Source of the DNA: Luteibacter sp. Sphag1AF
GTDB lineage: Bacteria; Pseudomonadota; Gammaproteobacteria; Xanthomonadales; Rhodanobacteraceae
Reading direction: 5' to 3'
Assembly: GCF_014192715.1 (NCBI RefSeq)
Contig: NZ_JACHYH010000001.1
Span: 1,116,001-1,180,000 of the forward strand
Length of the DNA stretch: 64,000 bases
Both the position numbers and the translations under genes were made by a program. The notes beneath the pieces were generated by a model that worked only from the letters and a program-made list of their open reading frames with translations, made no database searches and had not been told where the DNA came from. Below are positions 9,733-18,139 of the stretch, one piece after another (the first letter of the stretch is position 1; each line of letters begins with the position of its first letter).

Positions 9733-11115
9733 TCATGTCGAAGTGCGACGCTTGCGCGAGGCGCCAAGCTTTCGGGTAAGCGTGTTGCGGCCCACGCCGA
9801 GTGCCGCCGCCGCATGCTGGCGGTGACCGTCATTGGCGATCAGCGCGGCCTGAAGCAGGGTGCGATCCAGTGCATCGCGCGCGTGCGCATGAACGTCTTC
9901 GTCGCCGCGTGCCAACGCCTCTTCAGCCCAGCGGCGCAGTGCATCTGTCCAATCAGCATCACGCGTGCTGCTCGCCGACACATCGCCAAGATCCGCTGCC
10001 AGGATTTCCTGCCCGGGCGCAATCACTGCTAGCCGGCGGCAAAGATTTTCCAGTTCGCGAACGTTGCCCGGATAGTCGCGCTGCTCCATCAACTTCATTG
10101 CGCCACGCGAGAAGCGCTTCGGCGGTAGCTTAAGCTCGACAGCAGCCGTCGCGAGGAAGTGTTTCGCAAGCAGTGGAATATCCGCACGCCGCTCGCGCAA
10201 TGATGGAAGCGCGATGCGCACCACGTCCAGACGATGCTTCAAATCCGCGCGGAAAAGACCACTTGCCACGCGCGCATCCAGATCCTGATGCGTGGCAGCG
10301 ATGATGCGCACGTTGCCGCGCATCAACTCGCGCCCGCCCACACGATAGAACTCGCCACCGGCCAGAACACGTAGCAGGCGCGTCTGCAAGGCAATCGGCA
10401 TGTCGCCGATTTCATCGAGGAACAGCGTGCCGCCGTTGGCCTGCTCGAAGCGACCAGCATGTCGGCGCGTTGCTCCCGTGAAAGCGCCCGCCTCGTGTCC
10501 GAACAGTTCGCTCTCAAGCAACTCAGACGGAATGGCGGCTGTATTCAATGCGACGTACGGGTGACCGTGGCGCGCACTCTCTTCGTGCAGAGCACGCGCC
10601 ACAAGCTCTTTGCCCGTTCCGGTTTCGCCGGTGATCAACACATTCAGATCACTCGCCGCAACGCGACCAATGAGCCGGAATACTTCGCGCATCGCGGGGC
10701 TTTCGCCCAGCAACGCATGCGCATCAGGCTCGGGCGCGGGTGCGATATCTGTCGTCACCACACTGGCGAGTGCGCGCTCCACCGCTTCCACCGCCTGATC
10801 GAGGTCAAATGGCTTGGCGATGTAATCCGCCGCACCCGCCCGATACGCAGCCGCCGTTGTGGCCACGTCGGTGAACGCGCTCATGACGATTACAGGGCCA
10901 ATGCCGCGCGCGTTCAGGTCTTCCAGCAAACGCAGACCATCTTCGCCAGGCATCCGCACATCTGTCAGCAGCAACGCGGGGCGATCTTCATCAAGCGCAG
11001 CACGCACCGCGTCCGCCGAGCCAAACTCCCGCACGCCATGACCTGCATCGCGCAGCGCTTCGGCCAGCACGAAGCGCACGCCGCGATCATCGTCGGCGAT
11101 CCAGATATCAGTCAT
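9733..11115 (-). CDS. ntrC: nitrogen regulation response regulator NtrC
   Basis: 460 residues in three domains. The receiver (1-120) has acidic pocket ADDD, phosphoacceptor Asp in LLTDVRMPG and Lys in AKPFD. The sigma-54 AAA+ domain (about 140-375) has Walker A GETGTGKE, the GAFTGA sigma-54 contact loop and FLDEIGDMP Walker B. A Fis-type helix-turn-helix ends the protein ([17 protein letters not shown]). It activates sigma-54 promoters of nitrogen-assimilation genes when phosphorylated by NtrB. ATG 11115 overlaps the end of ntrB by 8 bp, so the two are co-translated. The open frame upstream to 11400 is antisense-like extension within ntrB. Confidence 0.95.
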   Translation of the reverse strand: MTDIWIADDDRGVRFVLAEALRDAGHGVREFGSADAVRAALDEDRPALLLTDVRMPGEDGLRLLEDLNARGIGPVIVMSAFTDVATTAAAYRAGAADYIAKPFDLDQAVEAVERALASVVTTDIAPAPEPDAHALLGESPAMREVFRLIGRVAASDLNVLITGETGTGKELVARALHEESARHGHPYVALNTAAIPSELLESELFGHEAGAFTGATRRHAGRFEQANGGTLFLDEIGDMPIALQTRLLRVLAGGEFYRVGGRELMRGNVRIIAATHQDLDARVASGLFRADLKHRLDVVRIALPSLRERRADIPLLAKHFLATAAVELKLPPKRFSRGAMKLMEQRDYPGNVRELENLCRRLAVIAPGQEILAADLGDVSASSTRDADWTDALRRWAEEALARGDEDVHAHARDALDRTLLQAALIANDGHRQHAAAALGVGRNTLTRKLGASRKRRTST

Positions 11116-12121
11116 GGTGACGCTCCATGGGAAGGAATAGCGAGAACACGGTCTCGCCCGGGCGACTGGTAAAGCGCAGCTCACCGCCATGCTCACGCGC
11201 AATTTCGCGGGACAGCGCCAGGCCAAGCCCCGTGCCATCGGGCCGGCCCGATACCAACGGTTGAAACAACGTGTCGCGCAATGCGTCCGGCACGCCCGGA
11301 CCATCGTCCACGACATCAATACGCAAGGCGCTGCGCACCGTGCGCTCGCCAAGGCGCGCACCATGCTCCACACGCGTGCGCAGAAGAATCGACGCTGCAC
11401 CTGCCTCCGTCGCGTTACGCGCCAGATTCAGCAGTACCTGCAACAGGCGGTCGGGATCGCCCAGCGAATCAGGAAGACTCGGATCAAAGTCATGCCGAAT
11501 ACGCGGCGCATCCGGCTGCGCCTCCACCAGCGCCTCAAGACGCTCCAGCAGCTCGTGCACATTCACCGCTTCAATCCGCGCCGCGCCACCGTGCCGCAGC
11601 AGACCGTCGGCCAATGCAGCAAGCCGGTCAGCCTCCGCAATGACCATCGCAGCGAGCTGCTTCAGATCCGCTTCGACAACGCGCCGCTGCAACAACTGCG
11701 CAGCTCCGCGCAAACCCGCCAGCGGATTCTTCACTTCATGTGCAAAGCCCCGCAGCGTGGCCGACAACGGCGTTGACGCCGCATCCAACCCCGCCGCCAG
11801 GGGATGCAGCTCCAGCAACAGAAGCCCGTTGTCCAACGGCTGCACCGCCAGATCGGCCACCAACTCCCGCCCCCGTGTGATCCCCAGCGTGACGTTGCGC
11901 AAATGAAACGCCCGCTGCTCCGCCAGCGCCCGCCCCAGTTGCCCAGGCAACGAAGGCTCCCGCATCAACCCACTGACCTCCTGCCCCAGGGCCGTACGCG
12001 GCCCCACATCGAGAATCTCCCCCAACGCAGGATTCAGCCAGACCACCCGCAACGCCCCGTCCACCACGGCCAAACCCGTGCCCATGAGCGTTGTGAGGTC
12101 GAGCGAGGTGGGTGCATTCAT
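11108..12121 (-). CDS. ntrB: nitrogen regulation sensor histidine kinase NtrB
   Basis: 337 residues. An N-terminal PAS domain (LAVVDGALRVVWLNPAL) is followed by the HisKA H-box FAHEVKNPLAGLRG and the ATPase N box (LNLARNATEAG), G1 box VVDDGPGVP and G2 box GTGLGLALSREI. It is cytosolic, with no membrane segments. It phosphorylates or dephosphorylates NtrC under control of PII. The start at ATG 12121 places the PAS domain right at the N terminus. No glnA or glnB lies nearby. Confidence 0.93.
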   Translation of the reverse strand: MNAPTSLDLTTLMGTGLAVVDGALRVVWLNPALGEILDVGPRTALGQEVSGLMREPSLPGQLGRALAEQRAFHLRNVTLGITRGRELVADLAVQPLDNGLLLLELHPLAAGLDAASTPLSATLRGFAHEVKNPLAGLRGAAQLLQRRVVEADLKQLAAMVIAEADRLAALADGLLRHGGAARIEAVNVHELLERLEALVEAQPDAPRIRHDFDPSLPDSLGDPDRLLQVLLNLARNATEAGAASILLRTRVEHGARLGERTVRSALRIDVVDDGPGVPDALRDTLFQPLVSGRPDGTGLGLALSREIAREHGGELRFTSRPGETVFSLFLPMERHHD

Positions 12122-12164
12122 TGCACCAATGTAGGGCGCACCCGAGAGCGGCGCAATCGGAACG

Positions 12165-12323
12165 TCAGAGCCCGACTGGACGGATTCCCATAGTTGAGGC
12201 AGCTGCACTGGGCTGCGGGCGCCGCAGCTTCAGACTGGTCTGCGCGTGAGCCGAGTTCAGGGCGAGCAGGAGCACCGGGGCCCAGGCAAGTGCGTTGAGC
12301 CGTGACCGGGATGAGCGATTCAT
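12165..12323 (-). CDS. tiny secreted peptide or truncated gene remnant coupled to the esterase
   Basis: 52 codons. The ATG at 12323 overlaps the esterase TGA (ATGA), so translation could be coupled. It begins with a classical signal peptide (Arg-rich start, LAWAPVLLLALNSAHA, cleavage before QTS), and then only about 25 residues remain, without a recognisable domain. This looks like the start of a longer secreted protein whose body has been lost, but a small peptide cannot be excluded. Confidence 0.4.
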   Translation of the reverse strand: MNRSSRSRLNALAWAPVLLLALNSAHAQTSLKLRRPQPSAAASTMGIRPVGL

Positions 12324-13276
12324 GGCGTCACCCCCGTCGTAGGGGCGTGATCGACGGCCGCCTTCATGAGGCCGCGTGACTGCATCCACCAGACCAGTTC
12401 GTCGAACCAGTGGTCGCTTGTCACCCCTTTCGGCGTGAGGTCAAAGCCGTGTCCGCCCCGCTCATAGATGTGGAGTTCGGCAGGGACACCAGCCTTTCGC
12501 CACGCCGTGAATAGTTGCACTCCGTCGGCCGGCACATATTCATCGTCCGCCGCCGCTGCGATGAAGGCAGGGGGCGCATCGCCCGGCACGGGCGTGCGGA
12601 GCCCGCCATAGATCAGGCCGACGAAATCCGGACGGGTCGCCTTGTCGCCAATGGCAAGGTCTGCGGCAAGAAAGGCGCCGGACGAGAAGCCGATGACACC
12701 GACCCGCCGCGCATCGATGCCCCATTCCGCAGCATGGCCACGCACGATCATCATGGCGCGCATACCATCTTCCACCGCGTGCGGCTCCCCGGCGAAGCGT
12801 GGCATCTCTACGGGTGTGCCACTCTTTGCACGGGCCATGATCTCGTCCATCTCCGTCATGTGGACTTCGGGCATGTGCATCGCCGTATCCGGACTACGGA
12901 TCGTGCGGTATTTCAGCACCAGCGCGGTGACGCCGCGCTGGGCCAGCTGCCGCGCGATGGCCGTGCCGGCGTGCTCGTAGGCCAGCCCGACGAACCCGCC
13001 ACCAGGCGCGATGATCACGGCGGTGCCATTGGCGCGCCCGGGCGTGGGGCGGAACAATTCAAGCGTGGGATCGCTGACGTTGAAGATCATCGTCTCGCCC
13101 GAATCGCCCATGCGATCACGGCTTTCCGGAACGCCGAGCGAACCAACGGCACCCCTCGCGTACAGGGGAATGATCGTGCCACCCCTATCCGCCTGGGCGG
13201 CCACCGCGATCGGCATCCCCGCTGCCACCAGCGCTAGGCCCGCCATGGCCGCAACATGCTTCGCGAACATAGCCAT
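12320..13276 (-). CDS. secreted alpha/beta hydrolase (acetyl-esterase/BD-FAE-like)
   Basis: 318 residues with an N-terminal signal peptide ending near AVAAQA. The alpha/beta-hydrolase core shows the oxyanion region APGGGF, the nucleophile elbow GFSSGA, the acid residue in AADDEYVP and the catalytic His in GGHGFD. Such enzymes remove acyl groups from sugars or other small esters. ATG 13276 starts 2 bp after the stop of the TonB-dependent receptor, so the two are co-translated. A role in hydrolysing the receptor's ligand in the periplasm is an inference. Confidence 0.85.
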   Translation of the reverse strand: MAMFAKHVAAMAGLALVAAGMPIAVAAQADRGGTIIPLYARGAVGSLGVPESRDRMGDSGETMIFNVSDPTLELFRPTPGRANGTAVIIAPGGGFVGLAYEHAGTAIARQLAQRGVTALVLKYRTIRSPDTAMHMPEVHMTEMDEIMARAKSGTPVEMPRFAGEPHAVEDGMRAMMIVRGHAAEWGIDARRVGVIGFSSGAFLAADLAIGDKATRPDFVGLIYGGLRTPVPGDAPPAFIAAAADDEYVPADGVQLFTAWRKAGVPAELHIYERGGHGFDLTPKGVTSDHWFDELVWWMQSRGLMKAAVDHAPTTGVTP

Positions 13277-13278
13277 GA

Positions 13279-15507
13279 TCAGAGCCTCACCTTGAGGGTG
13301 ACATACCCGGATCGCTCCTGGCTTGGCGCCACGACCGGGTAGCCCATGTACGAGTAGGGGTCCCAGGTTCGACGACCAGCCAGGTTACTCACTGAGACAC
13401 CGAGCGTGAATCGCCCGATCTCATAGGCCGCCTGCGCATCAATGACCCCATAGCCGGGCACCGAAATGGTGTTGGGCAGCGTCAGTTCGCGCGCGCTGAA
13501 GGCAGTCATGCCTGCCCCGAAGGAAAGCCCCTTGGCAGGCCCGTTGAGGATTCGGTAGCGCGCGGCGATCCGGCCGCTACGCGTGGGCACCCGCGCGAGC
13601 GTGTCATCGGGTGCGACGCCGTCGTCGCGGGTCTGCGTAAATGCGTAGTTGGCCAGGAGCGAGAAGGCGGGCGTCGGCTCCCACACGACGTCGGCTTCTG
13701 CGCCCCGTGCCCGCTGACGGCCACTCTGGAGGTAGAAGCCGACGTTGTCGGGATCGGAGGTGACCACGTTCTGGTGAGTCTGGCGAAATAGCGCAAGCGT
13801 GCCGGAGACGTGCGTTTCGGGGACGGCCAGCTTGAGACCACCCTCGATGTTGCGCGAGGTTTCCGGCTTCGGCGCCTGCCGCCCGATGAAGCCAAAGGGC
13901 GCGCGGAAAGACGTCGCATAATCGGCGAACAAAGCGATACCGCTCACAATGTCAACCGTCGCGCCAAGGCGCGGGGAGACGTGCCTGTACGTCGAGTCGT
14001 TGGCAACGCCGAAATCGCTGTGCTCGACGAATTTCAGCGAAGTCAGTCTCGCGCCGGCGGTCACGTGCAGCGGGCCGTAGGTGGCCTGATCCTGCACATA
14101 CGCCGCGGTGGTCTCATATCGATCATCGGTGTACGAATTCACCGGCGTCTGGGCGGTGTACCTCAGGTTGTAGCTCGGGTCGGCGAGGTTGATGGTGCCC
14201 GACGGGCTATCGCTGACGAACAAACCCATGGCGCTGTAAAAGCGGGTCCGGTCATAGCTGACCCCGCCTAGCCATTCGTGGGTTCCTCCAAGCATCTCGG
14301 TCTTGGCGGCCAGATTGGCATCAAAGGTGGTTTCCCGGGTCCGCGTCGCCATCGTGATGGGGAACACGTCATAGACCGGAGGCATGGCGTCGGACGGGAC
14401 CAGGCCTGGATAGACGAAGCTTCCGCTCTCGTCGACCGTGCTCCGGTAATACCGTCCGATGACGGTCAGCTTCACGTTATCGGAGAAAGTGTGCCGCAGG
14501 GTGGCCGTGCCCATGCGGCTATCGATCTCGGTCAGGGGCTGGTCGATCGGCGAGCCGGGCAAGGCCCAGCGGTCGAGCCGGCCGGCCAGCGCCTCATCGG
14601 CCGGTAAGCCGGAGTATTCGAGGCTATTGCGGCGATTGAATTGGCCCTGGAGCAGAAGGTCAGTAGCATCGTCGATCTGGAACGCGAGCCCGGGCTGCAC
14701 GGAGCGGCGATTGCCGTGGACCCTGTCGATCCAGCTGTCGTTGCTCTGGTAGTCGGCGGCGATGCGCGCGGCGATGCCCGGTGCCAGCGGCACATTGATG
14801 TCCGCCGAGGGACTCCACGTCGAGAAGCTGCCTGCGCGCAGGCCCACATAGCCGCCCAACGCATCGTCAGGGCGCTCGGTGGTGAGGTTGATGACGCCGC
14901 CGAGTGGGGAGCCGAGGCCGCCACCGTACAGCGTGGCACTTGGCCCCTTGAGCACCTCGATTCGCGCGACGCCCACCAGCCCGTTGGGGTCGTAGGCCTG
15001 CTGGTTGCCCGCGAAGAGCGCCAGGCCATCCACGTAAACCTCGGCCGGGAAGCCGCGCACGATCGGGGGGATAAACAGGACTTCATCCGAACGCGTGGGC
15101 GTCACACCCGAGACATTGACCAGGGCCTCGCCGAGGGTACGGCGGTCCTGCTCGTCGAGCAGTGATCGGGTAAGCACCTGTACGGACTGCGGTACCTCGA
15201 TGATCGGGGTATCCGTGCGGGTGGCTGCACTGGTATTAGGCGCGGCGTAGCTATCGGCGTTGGCCGTCACCACCACCGGCGAGCTGGTCCAGCTGGGCTT
15301 TCCGGCGATGGATTGGGCTGAGGCTATCGTCAACGGTTTCCCCGCCGAGGCTTGCACGGCTGGCGTTTCGGCATCCATGGATGGCACAGCTGTGGCTCCC
15401 GCAAAGGCGGGGAACGCGAAGGCGAAAACAAAGGGCAAAGGGCGACGCGCCCAGCCTTGAAGGCGAGCGGATGCGCACGGGCAAGCCGCGCGAGGATGCG
15501 AATTCAT
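13279..15507 (-). CDS. TonB-dependent receptor, siderophore type
   Basis: 742 residues. A signal peptide region (FVFAFAFPAFAGA) precedes a plug domain with the siderophore-receptor patterns PIIEVPQSVQVLTRSLL, VRGFPAEVYVDG, IEVLKGPSATLYG and GGVINLTTERP, then a 22-stranded barrel region ending SGYVTLKVRL. It transports a ferric complex or a similar bulky ligand across the outer membrane. No STN domain is seen, so it should not signal to an ECF sigma. It lies between a DUF2946 gene and a secreted esterase on the same strand. No Fur box was found in front of it. The ligand is unknown. Confidence 0.9.
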   Translation of the reverse strand: MNSHPRAACPCASARLQGWARRPLPFVFAFAFPAFAGATAVPSMDAETPAVQASAGKPLTIASAQSIAGKPSWTSSPVVVTANADSYAAPNTSAATRTDTPIIEVPQSVQVLTRSLLDEQDRRTLGEALVNVSGVTPTRSDEVLFIPPIVRGFPAEVYVDGLALFAGNQQAYDPNGLVGVARIEVLKGPSATLYGGGLGSPLGGVINLTTERPDDALGGYVGLRAGSFSTWSPSADINVPLAPGIAARIAADYQSNDSWIDRVHGNRRSVQPGLAFQIDDATDLLLQGQFNRRNSLEYSGLPADEALAGRLDRWALPGSPIDQPLTEIDSRMGTATLRHTFSDNVKLTVIGRYYRSTVDESGSFVYPGLVPSDAMPPVYDVFPITMATRTRETTFDANLAAKTEMLGGTHEWLGGVSYDRTRFYSAMGLFVSDSPSGTINLADPSYNLRYTAQTPVNSYTDDRYETTAAYVQDQATYGPLHVTAGARLTSLKFVEHSDFGVANDSTYRHVSPRLGATVDIVSGIALFADYATSFRAPFGFIGRQAPKPETSRNIEGGLKLAVPETHVSGTLALFRQTHQNVVTSDPDNVGFYLQSGRQRARGAEADVVWEPTPAFSLLANYAFTQTRDDGVAPDDTLARVPTRSGRIAARYRILNGPAKGLSFGAGMTAFSARELTLPNTISVPGYGVIDAQAAYEIGRFTLGVSVSNLAGRRTWDPYSYMGYPVVAPSQERSGYVTLKVRL

Positions 15508-15530
15508 AAATAGGTCCTGACGTGAGAACG

Positions 15531-15547
15531 CCGGCCATCTAGGCCGG
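15531..15547. terminator. GC-rich hairpin between DUF2946 gene and receptor
   Basis: CCGGCC and GGCCGG pair around a 5-nt loop, in the 50-bp gap before the receptor start. It could be an attenuator or processing site; there is no T tract. Confidence 0.35.
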
Positions 15548-15558
15548 AGCGAAGCGGG

Positions 15559-15987
15559 TCAGGCCTGATTGGGTGGGCCCCGGGGCGCGGCGTCGAGCAG
15601 CCACGGCGCCATGCGCGCGCGGGTGGAGAAGGCAGCGAGCGGTGTCTCGGCGGCAGGCAGCGGCGGACGCATGACCATGACGGGCAGCGGCGGCATCCCG
15701 GCAAAGTGAGCCAGGAAGCTGCAGTAGCCGCAGGCGTCCAGTGGCGCAGCAACGTGCTGGTTGGGATGAGTCGGGGCTTGGGCCGCGGGAACGATCGCGT
15801 GAGCCATGTGGCCGGAGCAATCCGGGCCCATGTCGGGCATGCCACCGATGCCCTGCATGACTTTGGCTGCCGGCATGGCGTGCGCCATGTTCAGCTGCGA
15901 AACCACAGGCATCAGCGACGCCAGGCCCATCGCCACGAAGGCGAGCCAGACGAAGATACGCTGATATGGGCGGTTGCGAGTGCGCAT
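15559..15987 (-). CDS. DUF2946 family protein
   Basis: 142 residues from ATG 15987, preceded by AGGGGA. There is one N-terminal membrane/signal segment (FVWLAFVAMGLASLMPVV). The family signature is a His/Met-rich periplasmic stretch with DACGYCSFLAH, two Cys three apart. DUF2946 proteins are often found beside copper or TonB receptor genes; their biochemical role is not established. The His, Met and Cys residues suggest metal binding (inference). It is the first gene of the operon with the TonB-dependent receptor. Confidence 0.75.
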   Translation of the reverse strand: MRTRNRPYQRIFVWLAFVAMGLASLMPVVSQLNMAHAMPAAKVMQGIGGMPDMGPDCSGHMAHAIVPAAQAPTHPNQHVAAPLDACGYCSFLAHFAGMPPLPVMVMRPPLPAAETPLAAFSTRARMAPWLLDAAPRGPPNQA

Positions 15988-16616
15988 GGATCCCCTGGCG
16001 GCGGACGGCCGCACGGACATGATGCCTGTGGCGTGCGTCCAAGGCTCTGTGGCACGGTGCCGCGCCTGGATGCTTACGGCAAGACCAGGCCATCAGCTGG
16101 ACCAGGGTCCAGGCTTGAGCGGCGGCTGTAGTCGCAATGCTTTAGGCAGCGTCTCGCCGGCGCCTCGCCTTGCATCGGCAACCGGTAGCCAGCCAGTGCG
16201 CGGTCTCGGCCACGCTTCATCAAGGCCGGGCCGGCACCTGTCCGAATCTGCAGAGTTGTGTGATGCCTGCCGACCATCCCGTGGCGCCGAAGGCCGCGAT
16301 GTCGCTGCACCAACTATGAGAATTGCAGCGTACCAACTATGGGAATCACAATGCTCCGGAATTTGGCAATTGCCGTGGCTTCAAGCCCTCCGGCTGGGAT
16401 TCGCCCGATTGGAATTCGAAGCGCTGCAGTCGCTCCTGCGACTGGACATCTGTTTCAGAGAGCGCTGATCGTTTTTCCGACGATGATCAAGCACGGTGCT
16501 CAGAAGGCCCTTCCTTGGAACGCGCCTACGACTCGTAAGTTTTAGGATTTGTCGGCAGGCCGATCTTTTGCACGGAGCACTCCAGGTCCGGCCGTGGAGT
16601 TTGGACGGCAGTCGAG
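15988..16616. other. gene-poor intergenic region with small repeats
   Basis: About 630 bp without a convincing gene. It contains a direct repeat of ACCAACTATGRGAAT at 16309 and 16332 (period 23 bp) and a perfect 7-bp hairpin CAGTCGC-TCCT-GCGACTG at 16427-16444, which looks like a REP half-unit. Short open frames on both strands have no protein-like pattern. It presumably holds the promoter of the DUF2946/receptor operon. Confidence 0.4.
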
Positions 16617-17174
16617 TCAATCAGCCATTTCAGTAGCAGAAATTTCGTCCAGTGAAGCCGCCCAACCAGTGATCAATACCCCAATAAGTACGAGGATGAG
16701 ACCCCATGCGCCTCCAAACAACGAGAAAGCCGGAACGGCAAACACCAAGAACGCATAAGCAAAGTAAAAGCACTCAGCTTTGCTTGGGCCGGCCTGAACA
16801 TCCCTCCTGTCGCGCAGTGGCATTAGCGGCCCTTCGAACACCTCGCTCTGCTTGAACTTCAACAAGTAAGTTGGCATATCGAATGCGTGCACCGACCGGA
16901 TCTCTTCCGCAGGAAGCAGGATGTCGAAATCCTCGATAGGGCGCTGATCTGGGTCAGCCGACCCGGCGTGCAACCACGAGTAGTCGGTGACTGGTTCGAA
17001 TTGGTGCCTCTCAGTTCGATAGCCTGATAGAAATGGTTCAATTCGAACCCATTCACGCTCGCCGCGGTTGGTTGAGGTGTCAATCGCGTAGCCGACGTAC
17101 ACCTTTCCGGAGGCCATCGTGAGCATCACAGGAAGTTTACGGGCTCGTGGCCCAAAGGAATTCCTCGAGCTCAC
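16617..17174 (-). CDS. membrane protein of unknown function, C-terminal part of a probably split gene
   Basis: 185 codons from GTG 17174. A soluble beta-rich start (KLPVMLTMASGKVYVGYAI) is followed by an acidic region and two C-terminal membrane segments (FAYAFLVFAVPAFSLFGGAW and LILVLIGVLITGWAA). It overlaps the upstream ORF by 38 bp in another frame. The natural fold unit seems to start right where the upstream ORF ends, so the two ORFs probably represent one membrane-cytosol-membrane protein broken by a frameshift near 17140-17165. No function is recognised. Confidence 0.55.
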   Translation of the reverse strand: MSSRNSFGPRARKLPVMLTMASGKVYVGYAIDTSTNRGEREWVRIEPFLSGYRTERHQFEPVTDYSWLHAGSADPDQRPIEDFDILLPAEEIRSVHAFDMPTYLLKFKQSEVFEGPLMPLRDRRDVQAGPSKAECFYFAYAFLVFAVPAFSLFGGAWGLILVLIGVLITGWAASLDEISATEMAD

Positions 17175-17556
17175 TTAGGCAGCTTAACCGCATCAATAAC
17201 GCGACCCGTAAGGATTTGCATAAGATGAGGGGAAAGTTTAATACCCAGGCGAGGGCTATAGCCAAGGGAACAGATGCAACTGCCACCGAACCTAATGAGC
17301 TCGAGCCTGCATCGCTTCCGAACGCCTTAAGTAGTCGTGCAATGCAGCCCTGGAAGAACGAGCCAGCAATAGGTGCCAGGAATACCTCGTGCACCGTAAA
17401 CGCGCTAAATGCCGCCATCGCCAATGCGGCGATTACTACTAGAAAATACAGAGCGTGCCCATCACTGCGGAAAACGTGGGGCCGCCACATCAAGCTCCGA
17501 CGCGCAAGAAGGTATCCTGCCGCAAGAATGAGCAATGCATAAGTCGTGCTATTCAT
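17137..17556 (-). CDS. membrane protein of unknown function, N-terminal part of a probably split gene
   Basis: 139 codons with three or four hydrophobic segments: YALLILAAGYLLARR, LYFLVVIAALAMAAFSAF and VASVPLAIALAWVLNFPLIL. It ends ELEEFLWATSP, an amphipathic helix that usually continues into a cytosolic domain. That domain appears in the next frame downstream on the same strand. It is less GC-rich than its neighbours. Confidence 0.5.
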   Translation of the reverse strand: MNSTTYALLILAAGYLLARRSLMWRPHVFRSDGHALYFLVVIAALAMAAFSAFTVHEVFLAPIAGSFFQGCIARLLKAFGSDAGSSSLGSVAVASVPLAIALAWVLNFPLILCKSLRVALLMRLSCLSELEEFLWATSP

Positions 17557-17614
17557 CCTTGAAACGCTTCCCAGGTGCGAGCGACCCGCCCGGAATAACT
17601 CATGCGACTATGGA

Positions 17615-17791
17615 TTAAGACTTCCTGGCGGCCATCTGCCTGGAGAGTTCAGCGAGGGCAGATACCTGACGCTTGTATTCGGGACTTTCGTGAAGCTTTT
17701 TCCTATCCGTGGAAACGCCGCCGTCCTTAGCATTCCGGAAAGCTGCGAACGATTTCTGACCTTCAGATTTTATCTCGCCATTCTTCGACAT
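17615..17791 (-). CDS. small hydrophilic protein of unknown function
   Basis: 58 residues, rich in Lys, Glu, Ser and Arg. There is no Cys and no membrane segment. ATG 17791 has an excellent GGAGG ribosome site 7 nt upstream, which is the main reason to believe in it. The composition (KKLHESPEYKRQVSALAELS) suggests a mostly helical, possibly nucleic-acid-binding or stress-type peptide, but no family is recognised. Confidence 0.6.
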   Translation of the reverse strand: MSKNGEIKSEGQKSFAAFRNAKDGGVSTDRKKLHESPEYKRQVSALAELSRQMAARKS

Positions 17792-17849
17792 TTTCGTGCC
17801 TCCTTCCTCCGAATGCACAGAATACGCAAAACTCTGACCTCACGTGTAA

Positions 17850-18068
17850 CCAATTGATTCATCAGTCGGTGGTAGCTGTTCTATAGAACATCTCAGCGCA
17901 GCCAGAGATCGGAAGCAGCCCTTACTCCCATTCGTTCTGGCGCTCGGGGCCCTGGTGCTGTGGATTCCCGGTCGACTCGCTGTCTGGGGCCCGGAGCGGC
18001 TGGCTGCCCGTGTGTCTCTGATCGTGGCGATGCGCACGGCGCGAAAAGAACGCGCTTCCCTGTTGTGA
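17850..18068 (+). pseudogene. possible 5'-truncated coding remnant
   Basis: An open plus-strand frame of 72 codons without any ATG, GTG or TTG at a useful position. The translation contains a credible membrane segment (LLPFVLALGALVLWIPGRLA) and a basic C-terminal tail (MRTARKERASLL), and its third codon positions are GC-rich as in real genes here. It may be the tail of a deleted membrane-protein gene. The rest of 17792-18139 shows nothing else. Confidence 0.3.
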
Positions 18069-18139
18069 GATAGTCGCCTCCGCGACAGCCTCACCCGCCG
18101 ACGCCGCATGTGCATTTTGCCGACTCCACGGGACAACAC

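Noticed and set aside
12122-12145. NtrC-type site (TGCAC-N-GCGCA) before ntrB
   Set aside because: The half-sites are 9 nt apart instead of 7 and one is imperfect, so it is not convincing.
15974-16468. 164-codon plus-strand frame in the gene-poor region
   Set aside because: Composition and lack of motifs indicate a shadow of the DUF2946 leader and repeats.
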